Shown here piece after piece: positions 42,722 through 53,872 of a stretch of 64,000 nt of DNA. The first letter of the stretch is position 1; each line of letters opens with the position of its first letter. This DNA comes from Hemicordylus capensis (Eukaryota; Chordata; Lepidosauria; Squamata; Cordylidae): positions 11,062,501-11,126,500 of the forward strand of contig NC_069669.1 of NCBI RefSeq assembly GCF_027244095.1. Direction: 5' to 3'. The notes below the pieces were generated by a model that was not told the DNA's origin, searched no databases, and saw only the letters and a program-made list of their open reading frames with translations. Made by a program: the position numbers and the translations under genes.

Positions 42722-45700
42722 TTAAACGAGCAGTTTTAGAATGGTTATGGTAGCATGCCGGTCGTAAGGGAAGAGGTTCTTCTGGGGGCCAGGAACAACT
42801 TGCCATCTGATCCCGAACTTATCTGGAACAAAAAGTAGGAAGAAAATTGGTTAGAGTTGTAATAACCCATGAGTGAGGCCCACAATTTTTTGCCATCGAT
42901 GGTGCCATCTCCAGGGAAGAATGGTCATAGTGATTTTTGGCAACATGGGAAAAATCACTATGAACATGGCAAAATGGAAAACACCTGCAGATAGGGGAAA
43001 TCACATGCCTCAATGCTCTATCATGAAACAAAGGAATCTCTGCACGTACAAAACAAGCATGAAATGCTAAAGGTCAGGTTAGAACACTTCTTTGGAACAT
43101 GCTAATTTTCTATATCTAGGGTTGAAAAAATATATATGAGGGAGAATTTAGTCAGGCGCTTCCCCCCATCTGCAGTCTGATGTGGTACAGTCCAAGGACA
43201 CACACACATCCTTTCTTTCCATGATGGGTCTAGGGGCCAGGGATGGCTCTTGGTATTGCTGAACTACAACTCCCAGCATCCCCAGCTGCAATTTACAAGA
43301 TGCGATGGCTGGGAATGGTGGGATTTGTAGTCTATTAGGAGCAGTGTTCCATCTAAGAGGGATTCCCAGATGTTGTTGACTACAACTCTCAGAATCCCCA
43401 AGCAAAAGCCATCGCAGCTGGGGATTCTGGGAGTTGTAGTCAACAACATCTGGGAATCCCTGTTATGAGGGAACACGGATTAGGAGCTAAGGACCTTAAG
43501 CAGGAGGACCCTACAGTTCTACAGTGTCCACTAGAGGTAGCTGGAACCATAGTATACTTAAATGGGAAAGGCCGCCTACCAAGTTCACTTTGGAAGTGGC
43601 GATAAGTATCTGGATTTCGAATAGTGAAGGCAATGTAGACGTCTGGGAGTTTCTCATTGTCCTTGCAAGTGGAAAGTTTTCTCAGGACAGCAATAAAGGA
43701 CTGTGTCAGCTCTGGATCATATACCACATCTGGTCCAAAGGATGCATTCAAGGGTAGGGGAAAAAAATAAAGAGGATCAGTTGGAAAAAACATTACCAGC
43801 TTTTGTAACACTATAGGTCGGCACTTATCCAAGGATAGTTCACCCAGTGTAATGACTGGCAGCTGGTCTCCAGATTTTCAGGCAGGAGTCTTTCCTAGCC
43901 CTACCTGGAGATGCTGCCAGCCAGGGATTGAACCTGGGACCTTCTGCATGCCAAGCAGATGCTCGAACACTGAGCTACAGACCCATCCCCTAAGGGAATA
44001 GCTTACAGCAGACAGTGCTCACATGTAGTTTCCCATCTAAATGTCCATTTCTGGAGGCAAATGACCTTAAAACAGTGGTACACATGCTGGTAACCAACAT
44101 GCTTGACTACTGTAATGCACTCTATGTGGGGCTACCTTTGTACGTAGTCCGGAAACTACAACTGGTATAAAATGTGGCTGCCAGATTGGTCTCTGGGACA
44201 ACCCAAGGGACCAGATAACACAGGTTCTAAAAGAACTGCACTGACTGCCGATATGTTTCCAGGTGAAATACAAAGTGCTGGTTATTACCTATTAAACTCT
44301 TAACGGCTTGGTACTTAAAAGAGGGTACTTAAAAGAGTGCCTTCTTTGTCATGAACCCTGCCACCTATTACGATCTTCTGGAAAGGTCTGGTTACGGTTG
44401 CTGGCTCATTTGGTGACATTTGGCAAGCATGACTTGTCCCCATAGCTAAGCAGGGTCTGCCCTGGCTGCATCTGAACGGGAGACTAGAAGTGTGAGGACT
44501 GCAAGATATTCCCCTCAGGGGATGAAACTGCTCTGGGAAGAGCGGAAGGTTTCAAGTTCCCTCCCTGGCTTCTCCAAGATAGGGCTGAGAGAGATTCCTG
44601 TCTGCCTGCAACCTTGGAGAAGCCGCTGCCAGTCTGTGAAGACAATACTGAGCTAGATAGACCAATGGTTGGACTCAGTATATGGCAGTTTCCTATGTTC
44701 CTAACTAAGGACCAGGCTTTCTCTGTGGCTGCCCCGGGGCTTTGGAATAAGCTTCCTGCTGAAAGAAGAGCATCTCCTTCTCTGTTTGTTTTCTGGAAAA
44801 CCTTCAAGACTGATCTGTTCTCGCAGGCTTTTAATGGGAATTAATTTCAATAATTTGTTTGAATAACTTGTTTTAGGAGAGTGTTTCGATTGCATTTTGT
44901 GGAATTTCAAAAGGGTTTTTACTTTTCAATCTTTTAATTTTTTTTTACACTGCCTAGAGATGTACATATCAGGCAGCATTAAAACACTATAAATGAATAG
45001 ATAAAAGCAAGCAGGGCAGACCCTACTTAGCAAAGCGGACAGATCATACTCGCTACCGCAAGACCAGCTCTCCTCCTCACTCTGGGCACACACCGATTCT
45101 GCTATAGGTGGAGGGACTCTTTATTTCATCTGCTTCATGTTACGACACCAGCAAACGGGAAATGATCTGACACGGACTGTACCTGCAGCAATGACGACAT
45201 CCGCTCGAAACGCGGAGAGTTGTGTTGCTGTGACACAGTTCCAATCCAGTTCAGCCACAGTTATGTTTGGGGCCTGAACTCCGGCAAGCTCTACCTTCTG
45301 GTTTTTCCATTCTAATGCGCCATGACAGCCAGCTTCAGGCTCCAGGAGAAAGCCATTCAAACGGATGTTCTCTGACAGCTGCTGAAGAACGCACTGGTGG
45401 TGATCGCTGAACGTGTATGCCTGGGGGAAGGAAGTTTTGCAGATTGCGATTCCTGTCAGGCCGATTCCACTCCCCAGTTCCAAAATATTCCTGCAAAACA
45501 GAACCGTTCAAGGAGCGAAGCAAAAATGCATTGCGTTAAAAGGAGGCAAGTAGGTCATTAAGCTCAGAGCAGAAAGAAATCCCCAGCTCTATTCAGAATC
45601 CACATTTTCGAAATCCACATTCGTGGTGTGGATTTTCGAATCCACGTTTGATGCTTCAACCCTGCCTTCAACCCAACAAAAAATGAGAGTACTCACCGGT

Positions 45701-48700
45701 TACCAAAGACTTCGGAGTTCTCAAACGCCCACTCAGCCAGGTAAAGTCCAGCATCCCACGTGACGAGGCCTGTGGTTCCCCGCGAAATGATCGCCACGCT
45801 CTCACAGAGTGTGATGGCGTCTCCTGAGGGCTACGAGGAAACCACACGTCACCTTTTAAGAGAGCGGCCACATTCCTGACTAGTGATTTCACTTGGGCAA
45901 GAACTTTGTGCTAACACAAGACTGGAGGGCAAACAACTACTACTACTTTCATTATTATTACTACTAGGTAAAGTTGTGCCCTCGAGTCAGTGTCGACTCC
46001 TGGTGCCCACAGAGCCCTGTGGTTGTCTTGGGTAGAATACAGGAGGGGTTGACCATTGCCTCCTCCCGCGCAGTATGAGATGACGCCTTTCAGCATCTTC
46101 CTATATCGCTGTTGCCTGATAGAGGTGTTTCCCATATCCTGGGTAACATACCAGCGGGGATTCGAACCAGCAACCTCTTGCTTGCTAGGCAAGTCATTTC
46201 CCCACGACTATTTATATTTTAGCTCTATAAGAGAACCACCACTCGCAAAGTTAGCAGCTCAAGAGCGGTGTATATATGGGATTATTCCATGTTATGTTTG
46301 CAACAACCCAATACAAAACACCTGTATTGACCACAATCTCAGTTCTGAGCAGAGGAATCAGAAATTTGTTTTAAAAGAAAATGAAAACTGAGGTTCTCAG
46401 ATTTCGGGCAGAAGCCTAGCCCGATTCAGACATTACGCTGTATGAGTGTACAGATGTCTGTACACTGGTACATGTGTTTGTGTGAATGGCCGTGCCTGTG
46501 TTCATTTCAAAAGTGAACCTGGATATAGGCCCTTCAAATGCAGGGTGCAGACAGGAAGTGTAGTTTTATACCTGCATTCGGCATAACATGTGAATGACTG
46601 CATCTGTGTACAGATGTGTACCTGTGTACACTGTACACTTGTTGAACATAATGTGTGAACTGGCCTAGAATGAAATAAGACTGACAGAGGGCATAGAAGG
46701 TGGGTGTATTGCCCATACCAGGCAGAAGAGAGTAAAGTTGTCTTTAGATTACCAATAAATAGTTTTTATAGCAATGTGTAGATTCTTCTGCAGTTAAGAC
46801 ATCCCTTAGTGCTTCATATAGCTCATCCAGAGGTTCAGCACCTACAGATTCATGCTGCATGAAAGAGAGAGAGGAAGAATCAATTTCCACAACCTTCAAA
46901 TATCGAAATGTATAGAAATGTAATAAACAAACAAACAAAACAAGCAAACAATCACAGAGACAGCAGACAGGGCTATGGATTTGTACACTACTATATTTGT
47001 ATCCTGCTGTTCCTCCAAAGCACTCAGGGTGGTGTGCATGGTCCCCCCGCCCACATCTTTAATTCTCACAACAACCCTGTGAGGTAGATCAGGCGGAGCA
47101 AGATTAACTGGCCCAAGGTCACTGCTTAAGCTTTATGGCTGTCGGGGGATAGTTGCCCTTAGCCCAAGATTACCTTCTTAATGAGTTCCGATAAGAAACA
47201 TCTCCTGTACTTGACTGAGGGAGGATACTTCGAGCACAGCGGGTGAAGAACAGTCTGAAATGAGCAAAGTGAGAACCAAGTCCATAAGGGACTGCCTTCT
47301 ACTGAGTCAGGCTGGCTGAGCACTGCCTACACGGACCGGCAGCAGCTCCCCAGAGACTGGGGACTGGAGACTTTCCCAGCCCCACCTGGAGAGATGCTGC
47401 CGGGGATTAAACCCAGGACTGTTCTGCAGGCAAAGCCGTGCTCTACCACTTGAACTACGGCCTGTCCTTTGCTGTCAGCTGCCTTGAAAGTTCTTCAGAA
47501 TGGAAGGAGCGTGATAGGAATACTTGGATAAATGGCTGTCAGCATTACTCTCCGTAACAGGGATTCCTAGATGTTGTTGACTACAACACCCATCATCCCC
47601 AACCAAAGGGCACTGCAGCTGGGGATGATGGGAGTTGTAGTCAACAACATCTGGGAATCCTTGTTACAAGGAACACTACCGGTCAGGGGAAAGGCAAGAC
47701 TAGAATCCTCCCCATTTAAAAATAAATAAACATAACATTTAAAATAAATAAATAAACATTGACGGTCCTCAGTGGGCATAGTACAGGTGTGACAGTCCTA
47801 GGAACAATTCTGACATACTCTTCTTCAACATGTAGATCAGCGGTCAGTTTAACTGATGTGCAAAAAGGGAAATAAAGACTTTCTTATTTGTTAGGAATAT
47901 AGGAAGCTGCCTTCTACCGAGTCAGACCCTTGGTCTATCTAGCTCAGTATTGTCTACACAGATTGGCAGCAGCTTTAGAAGTTTGTGGGCAGGAATCTCT
48001 CTCAGTCCTATCTTGGAGATGCCGCCAGGGAGGGAACGTGGAACCTCCTGCATGCAAGCTTGCAGATGCTCTTCCCCCCAGTGGCAGCATCTCCTCTAAG
48101 GGGAATATCTTACACTCCTAGCATGCAGTCTCCCATTCAAATGCAAACCAGGGCTGACACTGCTTAGCAAAGTGGACAATTCATGCACGCTACCACAAGA
48201 CCAGGTCTCCTCCTATAGGTGCCAGGAAGACGGCATTGGGAGAGTTCCCCCTCAGCAGATCCACGTCCTCAGGTTCTCCCAAATTTCTGGATTGCAGACC
48301 AAGAATCTTATGCTATGAAACTATGGATAGATGTCTACCTTCTGCAAAATGGCCAACAGTGATGAAGGATCTCCTGAATCCTTTAGAATCTCTTCAAGAT
48401 CCTATAAAAGCAAGAAACACAGTTGATCAGGGAAAGAGAATACAACAATAGAATATAGGGATTTGGGTTCCCCTGTCAACGCTGGCTTGCTTTGGGCTCG
48501 TCTCGGTCTTCAGTTCTCCACCTGTAAAATGGGAACAAGAACAGTTTCCAGTAGGGATGAGTTGAATTCAAAATTAAATAATGGCGAAATAAACGTTAAA
48601 ACCCCCCACATTGATTCCAAATGACACCCACAGACAGACCACTATCTTAAGAAAAAAACACAATATTTTCAGTGTTAAGTGCATTACTATGGCCCAAGAC

Positions 48701-49028
48701 CAGAGAATAGAGACAATATTAATGCATTAATACAAAGCCTTTCATTGTGCTGTATTGTGTTCAAAAGATATCAAATATATTATAATTTTGGCAACGATCC
48801 TGCAAGGTAGGCCATATTAGCATCCCTATATTGCAGATGGCTGGGAACAGAGTGGAGGCTAAGAAATCGGGGCTTTCCTTAGGTCACTTAGTGAGCTGAT
48901 GGCCGCAGTGAGATTTCTCTTTCCAATTCAGGCAGGATTAAGCCAATTGGCCTTATAAGTAAGACAGCTGAGGACAAGGCTTATAAGCAGCAGTGCCGTA
49001 GATACAAATACAACTGGTACCCACTATT

Positions 49029-49081
<53 letters not shown>

Positions 49082-52000
49082 CATCACATCGTCAGTGGAA
49101 GAAAAATTGAATTCCCTTCCGAACGTAGGGAGTTGCCTTCCACAGAGCCAGAAGAGTGGTCCATCTAGGTCAATACTGTCCATGGTGACTCTTGGGGGTT
49201 CCAGAGAGAGGTTTTCTCATCTTCCCAAACCCCACCTGGAGATGCTACCAAGGATTGGATGTGGGACGTTCTTCTGCGTGCAAAGCCCCTGAGCTTCATC
49301 CCTGGCAGTGGACTGATTCACCAACTCAGCACGGTCCATGCTGAATTTCAGCACAGCTCTCCTTCCATCCAAGGGTCTTCCCCAGCCTGAACTGGAAATG
49401 CCAGGGATTGAACCTGGGACCTTCTACTCTATCCATGAGCAATAGCTCCTCCACAAACAATGAGATGTCTGGGGCCTTCCTCATGCAAACCATACACTCT
49501 GCCCTCAAGGGCCAAACTCCATCTGTGACGCCACGGACAGCTCCCCCCCCCCCAAATGGTGGAATGCACTCCCAAGAGACAGACTGGTGTGGTCCCATTA
49601 TGGATAATCTTCTGCTGTATTTAAGCTCCCTTTGCTAACTGAGCAAAGAGGCACCTTTTAAAAGTGCTGATTCTCTATATTGAGCAGGGGGAGAGCAACT
49701 GGCCCTATCCGTCCCCAGCACAACATCCCTCCAGTGGCTGTTGCTGGCGTCTATCTTAGGTTTCTTTTTAAGACTGTGAGCCCTTTGGGATCAGGAAGCC
49801 ATTTTATTCATTTATTTATTTAGATCTATGCACTGAGAACGTCTGTTGAAAAGTGGTCTATAAATATTGGTTGCATTGTATCTGTCTATTTCACAAAACA
49901 TTTGACAGGGGCCAGGTAGGATTGAGCTTCTTGACCTGGCTGCCTTTATTCTGTCTTTTGAAATCTGTTTAAAAATGTTGCTTGTATTATATTTTGATTT
50001 GCTATCAAAGTTTACTGGTTTTTCTTAGCTGCCTTGCATTCTTTTATTTTCTTTTCTTTTCTTAACTACAGAAAGGAAAGATATTGCTATTGTTATACAT
50101 ATAAATCATGGGTTCCCAACCTGTGGCACTCCAGATGTTCTGAACTTCAACTCCCATCATCCCCAGCTACAATTTATTGGGGATGATGGGAGTTGTAGTT
50201 CAGCAACGCAGGTTGGGAACCCCTGATGTAAACAGATAACTGCACAGTCGCATACGGATATCCTATGTATATGGGTATTCTATGCAAGATAGTGGATAAG
50301 ACTGGAGAGGTGTCAATGGTTAGGTCAACTTTTTGTGTGTGAGAGCCTTCAGGAATCCCATTGGGTTAAACCTCCCCTTTGCCCTGGCAGCTCCAGCCAA
50401 TAGGAATCAAGCTTGCTCCTATCTACATAACTCCATCCTACATTCTGTATCTTGGTCACGCAAGAGGGTGACAGCGTGTTAGGAGAGTGGGATGAAATAC
50501 TGGGAACTGATCTTTGAGAACTGACCTTTACAGAGGAAGAGAGCATGGAAACCTGCAATCTAAACCAGCCAAAGCAGTAGGTGGGGAATAAAAAACCAAC
50601 AAGCCCAGATAAGGCGAATGGTGCAATGGACAGGAAAAAAACCCCTTGAATTCTATTTATGACTTGCATATGTAGCAGCAGTTGCCAGAGCGCCGCTCTG
50701 CTTCTGATCTGGCAGAAACGATTCTCCCGTGAATTCTGAGGCTGAAATTAACGTTTTACTCTCAATTACCAAACGCTGCTGACAGATGAGCAGAAAGAGG
50801 AGTTGCACAAGGCGAAGAATATTTGGGGAAGGGAGAAATAATCCCATTTAATTTCACTCTGAGGGGAGAACCAGCTTTCCCCCTTAAAGTTACACTCCTT
50901 CAACAAGGCTCCATGCAAGCCCTGAAGAGAAACATGGACGGTTGAGAACATAAGAACAGTCCTGCTGGATCAGGCCCAAGGAAGCCCATCTAGTCCAGCA
51001 TCCTGTTTCCCACCAGTGGCCCACCAGATGCCTCTGGGGAGCCCACGGGCAAGAGGTATGAGCATGCCCTCTCTCCTGCTGTTGCTCCCCTGCAGCTGGG
51101 ATTGAGAGGCCTCATGCCTCGGAGGCTGGAGGTGGCCCACAGCCACCAGACTAGTAGCCATCGATACACTTGTCCTCCATGAATTTATCTAAGCCCTGCT
51201 TAATAAGAACAGCCTTGCGGGAGTAAAAGGGATCAGGAAATGTTTGCATGTATGTAGTTCAACACTCTGTGCTGGGTTTCCAGCCGGGTCTAAAAGCCAG
51301 CATGGTGTAGTGGTTAGAGTGCTGGACTAGGACTGGAGAGACCCGAGTTCAAATCTCCATTCAGCCATGATACTAGCTGGATGACTCTGGGCCAGTCATT
51401 TCTCTCTCCGCCTAACCTACTTCACAGGGTTGTTGTGAGGAGGAACTTACGTATATTTATTTTACTTTCACATTTATATCCCGCTCTTCCGCCAAGGAGC
51501 CCAGAGTGGTGCCCATGGTTATGTTTTGCCTCACAACAACCCTGCGAGGTAGGTTAGGCTGAGAGATAGGAACATAGGAAGCTGCCATATACTGAGTCAG
51601 ACCCTTGGCCTATCTAGCTCAGTATTGTCAACCCAGACTGGCAGCGGCTCCTCCAAGGTTGCAGGCAGGAGTCCCCCTCACCCCTCTCTTGGAGATGCTG
51701 CCAGGGAGGGAACTTGGAACCTTCTGCATGCAAGCAGGCCGGTTCTCTTCCCAGAGAGGTCCCGTCCCCTAAGGGGAAGATCTTACAGTGCTCACACATA
51801 TAGCCTCCCATTCAAATGCAAACCAGGGTGGACTCTGCTTAGCAAAGGGGACCATTCATGCTGGTGACCACAAGGCCAGTTCTCCTCCCACCCTTTCTGG
51901 ATGCTCTGCATAAAGTGAGAACCGGACCACTGTTGGGCCAGTGAGTGCTTTCTCAGCCCGAGGGCCCCAGCAAATGCCTGACCCCGTGGCCTTCTGGCAT

Positions 52001-53605
52001 CAGCCCCAGGAGGTGGGTCGGTGCCCTGCAACACGGGTTTATCACGCGCCGAATCAGTTCAAGTGGGTTTATGGTCGTTTGTGTGTGTTCAAGCCAGCTT
52101 CGGCTCATCTATCTTGAGTTCATGTCCAGGTTAATTAAGCCCCTGGGTAGACGTCCTAAGTATGGATTAGGCAAAGCTTTTTCCATTTCCAGGCTTTATT
52201 CAAGAAGAGGATGACGGAAGCGGGCGGGCGTGTGAACCTTAGCTGAGAAATGCTTTAGCCCCGGGAGAGGTGCCAGGAAAGGTCGCACCTGAGTCACCCT
52301 CAGGTCAAGCGGGGATATTCACAGCAGCGGAGAGCCGGTCTTGTGGTAGCGAGAATGGGTGGTCCCCTTTGCTAAGCAGGGTTCACCATGGTCAGCATTC
52401 GGATGGGAGACTATGTGTGAGCACTGTAAGTTATCTCCCTTAGAAGATGGGGCCGCTCTGGGAATGGCATCTGCATGCTTGCATGCAGAAAGCTCCAAGT
52501 TCCCCCCCCCCCGGCAGCATCTCCAAGATAGGGCTGAGAGAGAGAGACTCCTGCCTGCAACCTTGGAAAAGCTGCTGCCAGTCTGGGTTGACAATACTGA
52601 GCTAGATGGACCAAGGGTCTGACTCAGTAGAAGGCAGATTCGGAATCTCCCTTGGCTCCTATTTGCATGGAGTTCCTTGAACTTTTTTTTTTTTTTTTTA
52701 GGGAAGCATTCATAAAGGTGATGGCCCTGCAGCCTCATGTGGTACAGTCCACTCCTCCACCTCAGGACTCCACCACCTCAATCTGTTGCATGGGTGGATC
52801 AGTCTCGCATTCCATGGTGGATCCCACATGCTTACGGCAGCAGGGCCTAGGGATGCAACATAATGTGGAGTCGTGGTTAGAGTGTGTGGACTAGGATCAG
52901 GGAGACCCGAGTTCAAATGGAAGTAAGCATGAACTGTCCCCTTTGCAGAGCAGGCTCCACCCTGGTTTGCATTTGGATGGGAGACCCACATGTGTGCGCA
53001 CTGTAAAGAGATGCCCCGTAGGGGATGGGGCCGCTCTGGGAAGAGCCAGAAGGTCCCAAGTTCCCTCCCTGGCAGCATCTCCAAGATGGGGCTGAGAGAG
53101 ACCCCTGCCAACCTCGGAGAAGCGCCGCTGCCAGTCTGTGAAGACCATTCTGAGCTAGATCATGGGCCAAGGGTCTGACTCAGTATATGGCAGCTTCCTA
53201 TGTTCCCAACACCTGGAGGAGGACCAGCCCTGGTTGGGGAGCCCTGATCACCGCGGAGCAGTTCCTCCCGCCCGCAGGGTCTTCCTTCCTCCCCGCGTGG
53301 CGCGCGACAAAGGCGAGCCCCTGCCCCGCTCCCCGGCCAGGCCCCTCCCTCCGGGCCTGCCCCCTCCTTGGCAGATCGCCCCCCCCAACCACCCCCCCTC
53401 CGTCGGGTCGCCCACGCCCCTCCGCCCTGCCCTGCGCCGCGCTCACCTGCCAGGGGAACTCCGCCAGGCGCCTGCCGGCCAGGAAGGCGCGCTGGAAGCG
53501 GAGCGCCAGCCTCCCGCCGGCGGCCTCCGCTTCCTCGGCCGGCTGCTGCGGCTCCTCCATCGGCTCCACCTCCCGGCCCAAGCCGCGCCCCCTCCTGGGT
53601 TCCAT
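42722..53605 (-). CDS. EEF2KMT: EEF2KMT (FAM86 family), eEF2-lysine methyltransferase (complete, 8 exons)
   Basis: A SAM-dependent seven-beta-strand methyltransferase that trimethylates a lysine of translation elongation factor 2 in the cytosol. CDS exons, in gene order: 53447-53605, 48339-48401, 47174-47254, 46753-46854, 45697-45830, 45183-45490, 43580-43729, 42722-42822. They join in phase to 1098 bp, 365 aa; human is about 330. N-terminal FAM86 region: LRFQRAFLAGRRLAEFPWQ, DLEEILKDSGD, HPPSVKYRRCFLSELI-like (here YPPSVKYRRCFLSELIKK), EPLDELYEAL. Catalytic region: GTTGLVTWDAGLYLAEWA, motif I NILELGSGIGLTGIAI, the FSDHH acidic loop, DVVIAADVVYDPE, PDVYIAFTIRNPDTY. C-terminal GIRWQVV and KNLFPYD also match human as I recall it. 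The first ATG adds an Arg/Glu-rich extension; an ATG at 53558-53560 would give 350 aa, closer to human. All donors are GT and all acceptors AG. Intron 1 is 5 kb and full of SINEs. Confidence 0.96.
43342..43478. mobile_element. hAT-type MITE with exact 8-bp TSD, near EEF2KMT exon 7
   Basis: CAGTGTTCCATCTAAGAGGG to CCCTGTTATGAGGGAACACGG-type end (21-bp, slightly diverged), flanked by ATTAGGAG at 43334-43341 and 43479-43486. A second MITE (43255-43333) adjoins it. Both lie in EEF2KMT intron 7. Confidence 0.92.
43853..44043 (-). mobile_element. SINE, intermediate type with tRNA A box retained (EEF2KMT intron 6)
   Basis: Reverse copy with GAACACTGAGCTACAGACCC (A-box complement) joined to the 5S end complement (GTGCTCACATGTAGTTTCCC). 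Confidence 0.8.
44045..44410 (+). mobile_element. L2-like LINE fragment, first part (EEF2KMT intron 6)
   Basis: Reads LVTNMLDYCNALYVGLPLYV, RKLQLV and NVAARLVSGT with stops. It is cut by the SINE at 44411 and resumes at 44703. Confidence 0.8.
44411..44702 (+). mobile_element. Composite 5S/tRNA SINE inserted in the LINE
   Basis: GGCAAGCATGACTTGTCCCC through TATGGCAGTTTCCTATGTTC. The head is slightly truncated and the tRNA A box is absent. Confidence 0.85.
44703..44990 (+). mobile_element. L2-like LINE fragment, second part with 3' end
   Basis: GACCAGGCTTTCTCTGTGGC, GGGGCTTTGGAATAAGCTTC and the terminus CACTGCCTAGAGATGTACAT. Confidence 0.75.
45006..45078 (-). mobile_element. 5S-derived SINE head only
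   Basis: Only the 5' module remains: complement of GAGAGCTGGTCTTGCGGTAG plus CTAAGTAGGGTCTGCCC. It lies about 105 bp from EEF2KMT exon 6. Confidence 0.75.
45965..46203 (-). mobile_element. tRNA-derived SINE (tRNA-Val-like family), near full length
   Basis: Reverse copy with GAGTCAGTGTCGACTCCTGG tail complement and ATTCGAACCAGCAACCTC (B-box complement). It is in EEF2KMT intron 4. Confidence 0.75.
46432..46668. mobile_element. Unassigned 'GTACCTGTGT' TIR family, most complete copy (EEF2KMT intron 4)
   Basis: Ends CCCGATTCAGACATTACG and CATAATGTGTGAACTGG are imperfect inverted repeats, flanked by CCTAG on both sides. The interior has CCCTTCAAATGCAGGGTGC. Confidence 0.7.
46980..47150 (-). mobile_element. 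Sauria-SINE / Bov-B-like tail (EEF2KMT intron 3)
   Basis: TTGTATCCTGCTGTTCCTCC and CACAACAACCCTGTGAGGTA are tail complement motifs. It ends about 20 bp from exon 3. Confidence 0.75.
47285..47468 (-). mobile_element. tRNA-Ala SINE monomer, 30 bp from EEF2KMT exon 3
   Basis: Reverse copy with GTGCTCTACCACTTGAACTA (decayed A box) and GGATTAAACCCAGGAC (B box). No 5S module. Confidence 0.75.
47545..47686. mobile_element. hAT-type MITE (EEF2KMT intron 2)
   Basis: GTAACAGGGATTCCTAGATG and CATCTGGGAATCCTTGTTAC are inverted ends. Candidate flanking octamers GCTGTCAG and CCGGTCAG match at 6 of 8. Same family as 43342. Confidence 0.8.
47893..48213 (-). mobile_element. Composite 5S/tRNA SINE (EEF2KMT intron 2)
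   Basis: Reverse copy from ATAGGAAGCTGCCTTCTACC to GCTACCACAAGACCAGGTCT. Confidence 0.85.
48425..49028. other. EEF2KMT intron 1, unique-looking
   Basis: No gene or confident repeat. 48770-48930 weakly resembles a degraded MIR-type element (GGCAACGATCCTGCAAGGTA). Confidence 0.4.
49030..49079. repeat. (CA)n microsatellite
   Basis: About 24 uninterrupted CA units in EEF2KMT intron 1. Confidence 0.95.
49125..49440 (-). mobile_element. Old tRNA-Ala SINE monomers, one or two
   Basis: Reverse B-box motifs GGATTGGATGTGGGAC and GGGATTGAACCTGGGACC occur at 49252 and 49404, so two diverged copies adjoin. Confidence 0.65.
49635..49885 (+). mobile_element. MIR/L2-tail-like interspersed repeat
   Basis: TGAGCAAAGAGGCACCTTTT, TCCAGTGGCTGTTGCTGGCG, ACTGTGAGCCCTTTGGGATC and TATAAATATTGGTTGCATTG. 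Confidence 0.7.
50107..50225. mobile_element. hAT-type MITE (EEF2KMT intron 1)
   Basis: CATGGGTTCCCAACCTGTGG to CAGGTTGGGAACCCCTG. Flanks ATATAAAT and ATGTAAAC match at 6 of 8 and fit the hAT target pattern. Confidence 0.85.
50230..50940. other. EEF2KMT intron 1, no recognised gene
   Basis: Several 60-106 codon frames, none with a recognisable domain. Confidence 0.4.
50945..51220 (-). mobile_element. CR1-like LINE 3' end
   Basis: Reverse copy from GAACATAAGAACAGTCCTGC, including TGGATCAGGCCCAAGGAAGC, to TAAGCCCTGCTTAATAAG. Confidence 0.8.
51297..51452 (+). mobile_element. Sauria SINE (tRNA head to tail)
   Basis: Head GCCAGCATGGTGTAGTGGTT, B box GAGTTCAAATCTCCATTC, conserved GATGACTCTGGGCCAGTCA and GGGTTGTTGTGAGGAGGAAC. 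It meets a reverse tail fragment at 51470-51565. Confidence 0.88.
51470..51565 (-). mobile_element. Sauria-SINE / Bov-B-like tail
   Basis: Complement of the terminal motif: ATTTATATCCCGCTCTTCCG and CACAACAACCCTGCGAGGTA. Confidence 0.8.
51566..51895 (-). mobile_element. Composite 5S/tRNA SINE
   Basis: Reverse near full-length copy from GATAGGAACATAGGAAGCTG to GGCCAGTTCTCCTCC. Confidence 0.85.
52326..52640 (+). mobile_element. Composite 5S/tRNA SINE
   Basis: CGGAGAGCCGGTCTTGTGGT, GCTAAGCAGGGTTCACC, and an A-box-less tRNA module with a poly-C expansion at 52502. Confidence 0.85.
52870..53205 (+). mobile_element. Sauria-SINE head joined to composite 5S/tRNA SINE
   Basis: 52870-52919 is a Sauria head (GTGGTTAGAGTGTGTGGACT, GAGACCCGAGTTCAAATGG). 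At 52920 it switches to GTAAGCATGAACTGTCCCCT, the 5S SINE. Confidence 0.8.
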
Positions 53606-53770
53606 CCAGCGCCCGCCCGGCCTTCCGGAGGGGGAGGATCGCTGAGCCCCAGGCGCGCGCAGGGCTCCCCCTCGCCGCTTAGCCTCGGGCCCCAGCTGGG
53701 ACCGCCAAGCCGGGCTTCAGCCCTCCCTGAACCGGAGGGACGCCGCGAGCGCCTGGGGGCATGTGCAGAG
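53606..53770 (-). promoter_or_regulatory. EEF2KMT: CpG-rich promoter region of EEF2KMT
   Basis: Dense CpG from about 53250 to 53760 covers exon 1 and its upstream side. No TATA box is visible. The complement AGCGATCCTCCCCCTCCGGA lies just upstream of the ATG. Confidence 0.6.
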
Positions 53771-53872
53771 TGCCTTGTGCTGCTGGTGGTGACCGTGTGG
53801 CCAAGCGGCAGTCCACGGGACCTGGGGTTGCCGGCTGATAGGGCAGCTACCTGTGTTTCTGACCCGAGTCTA

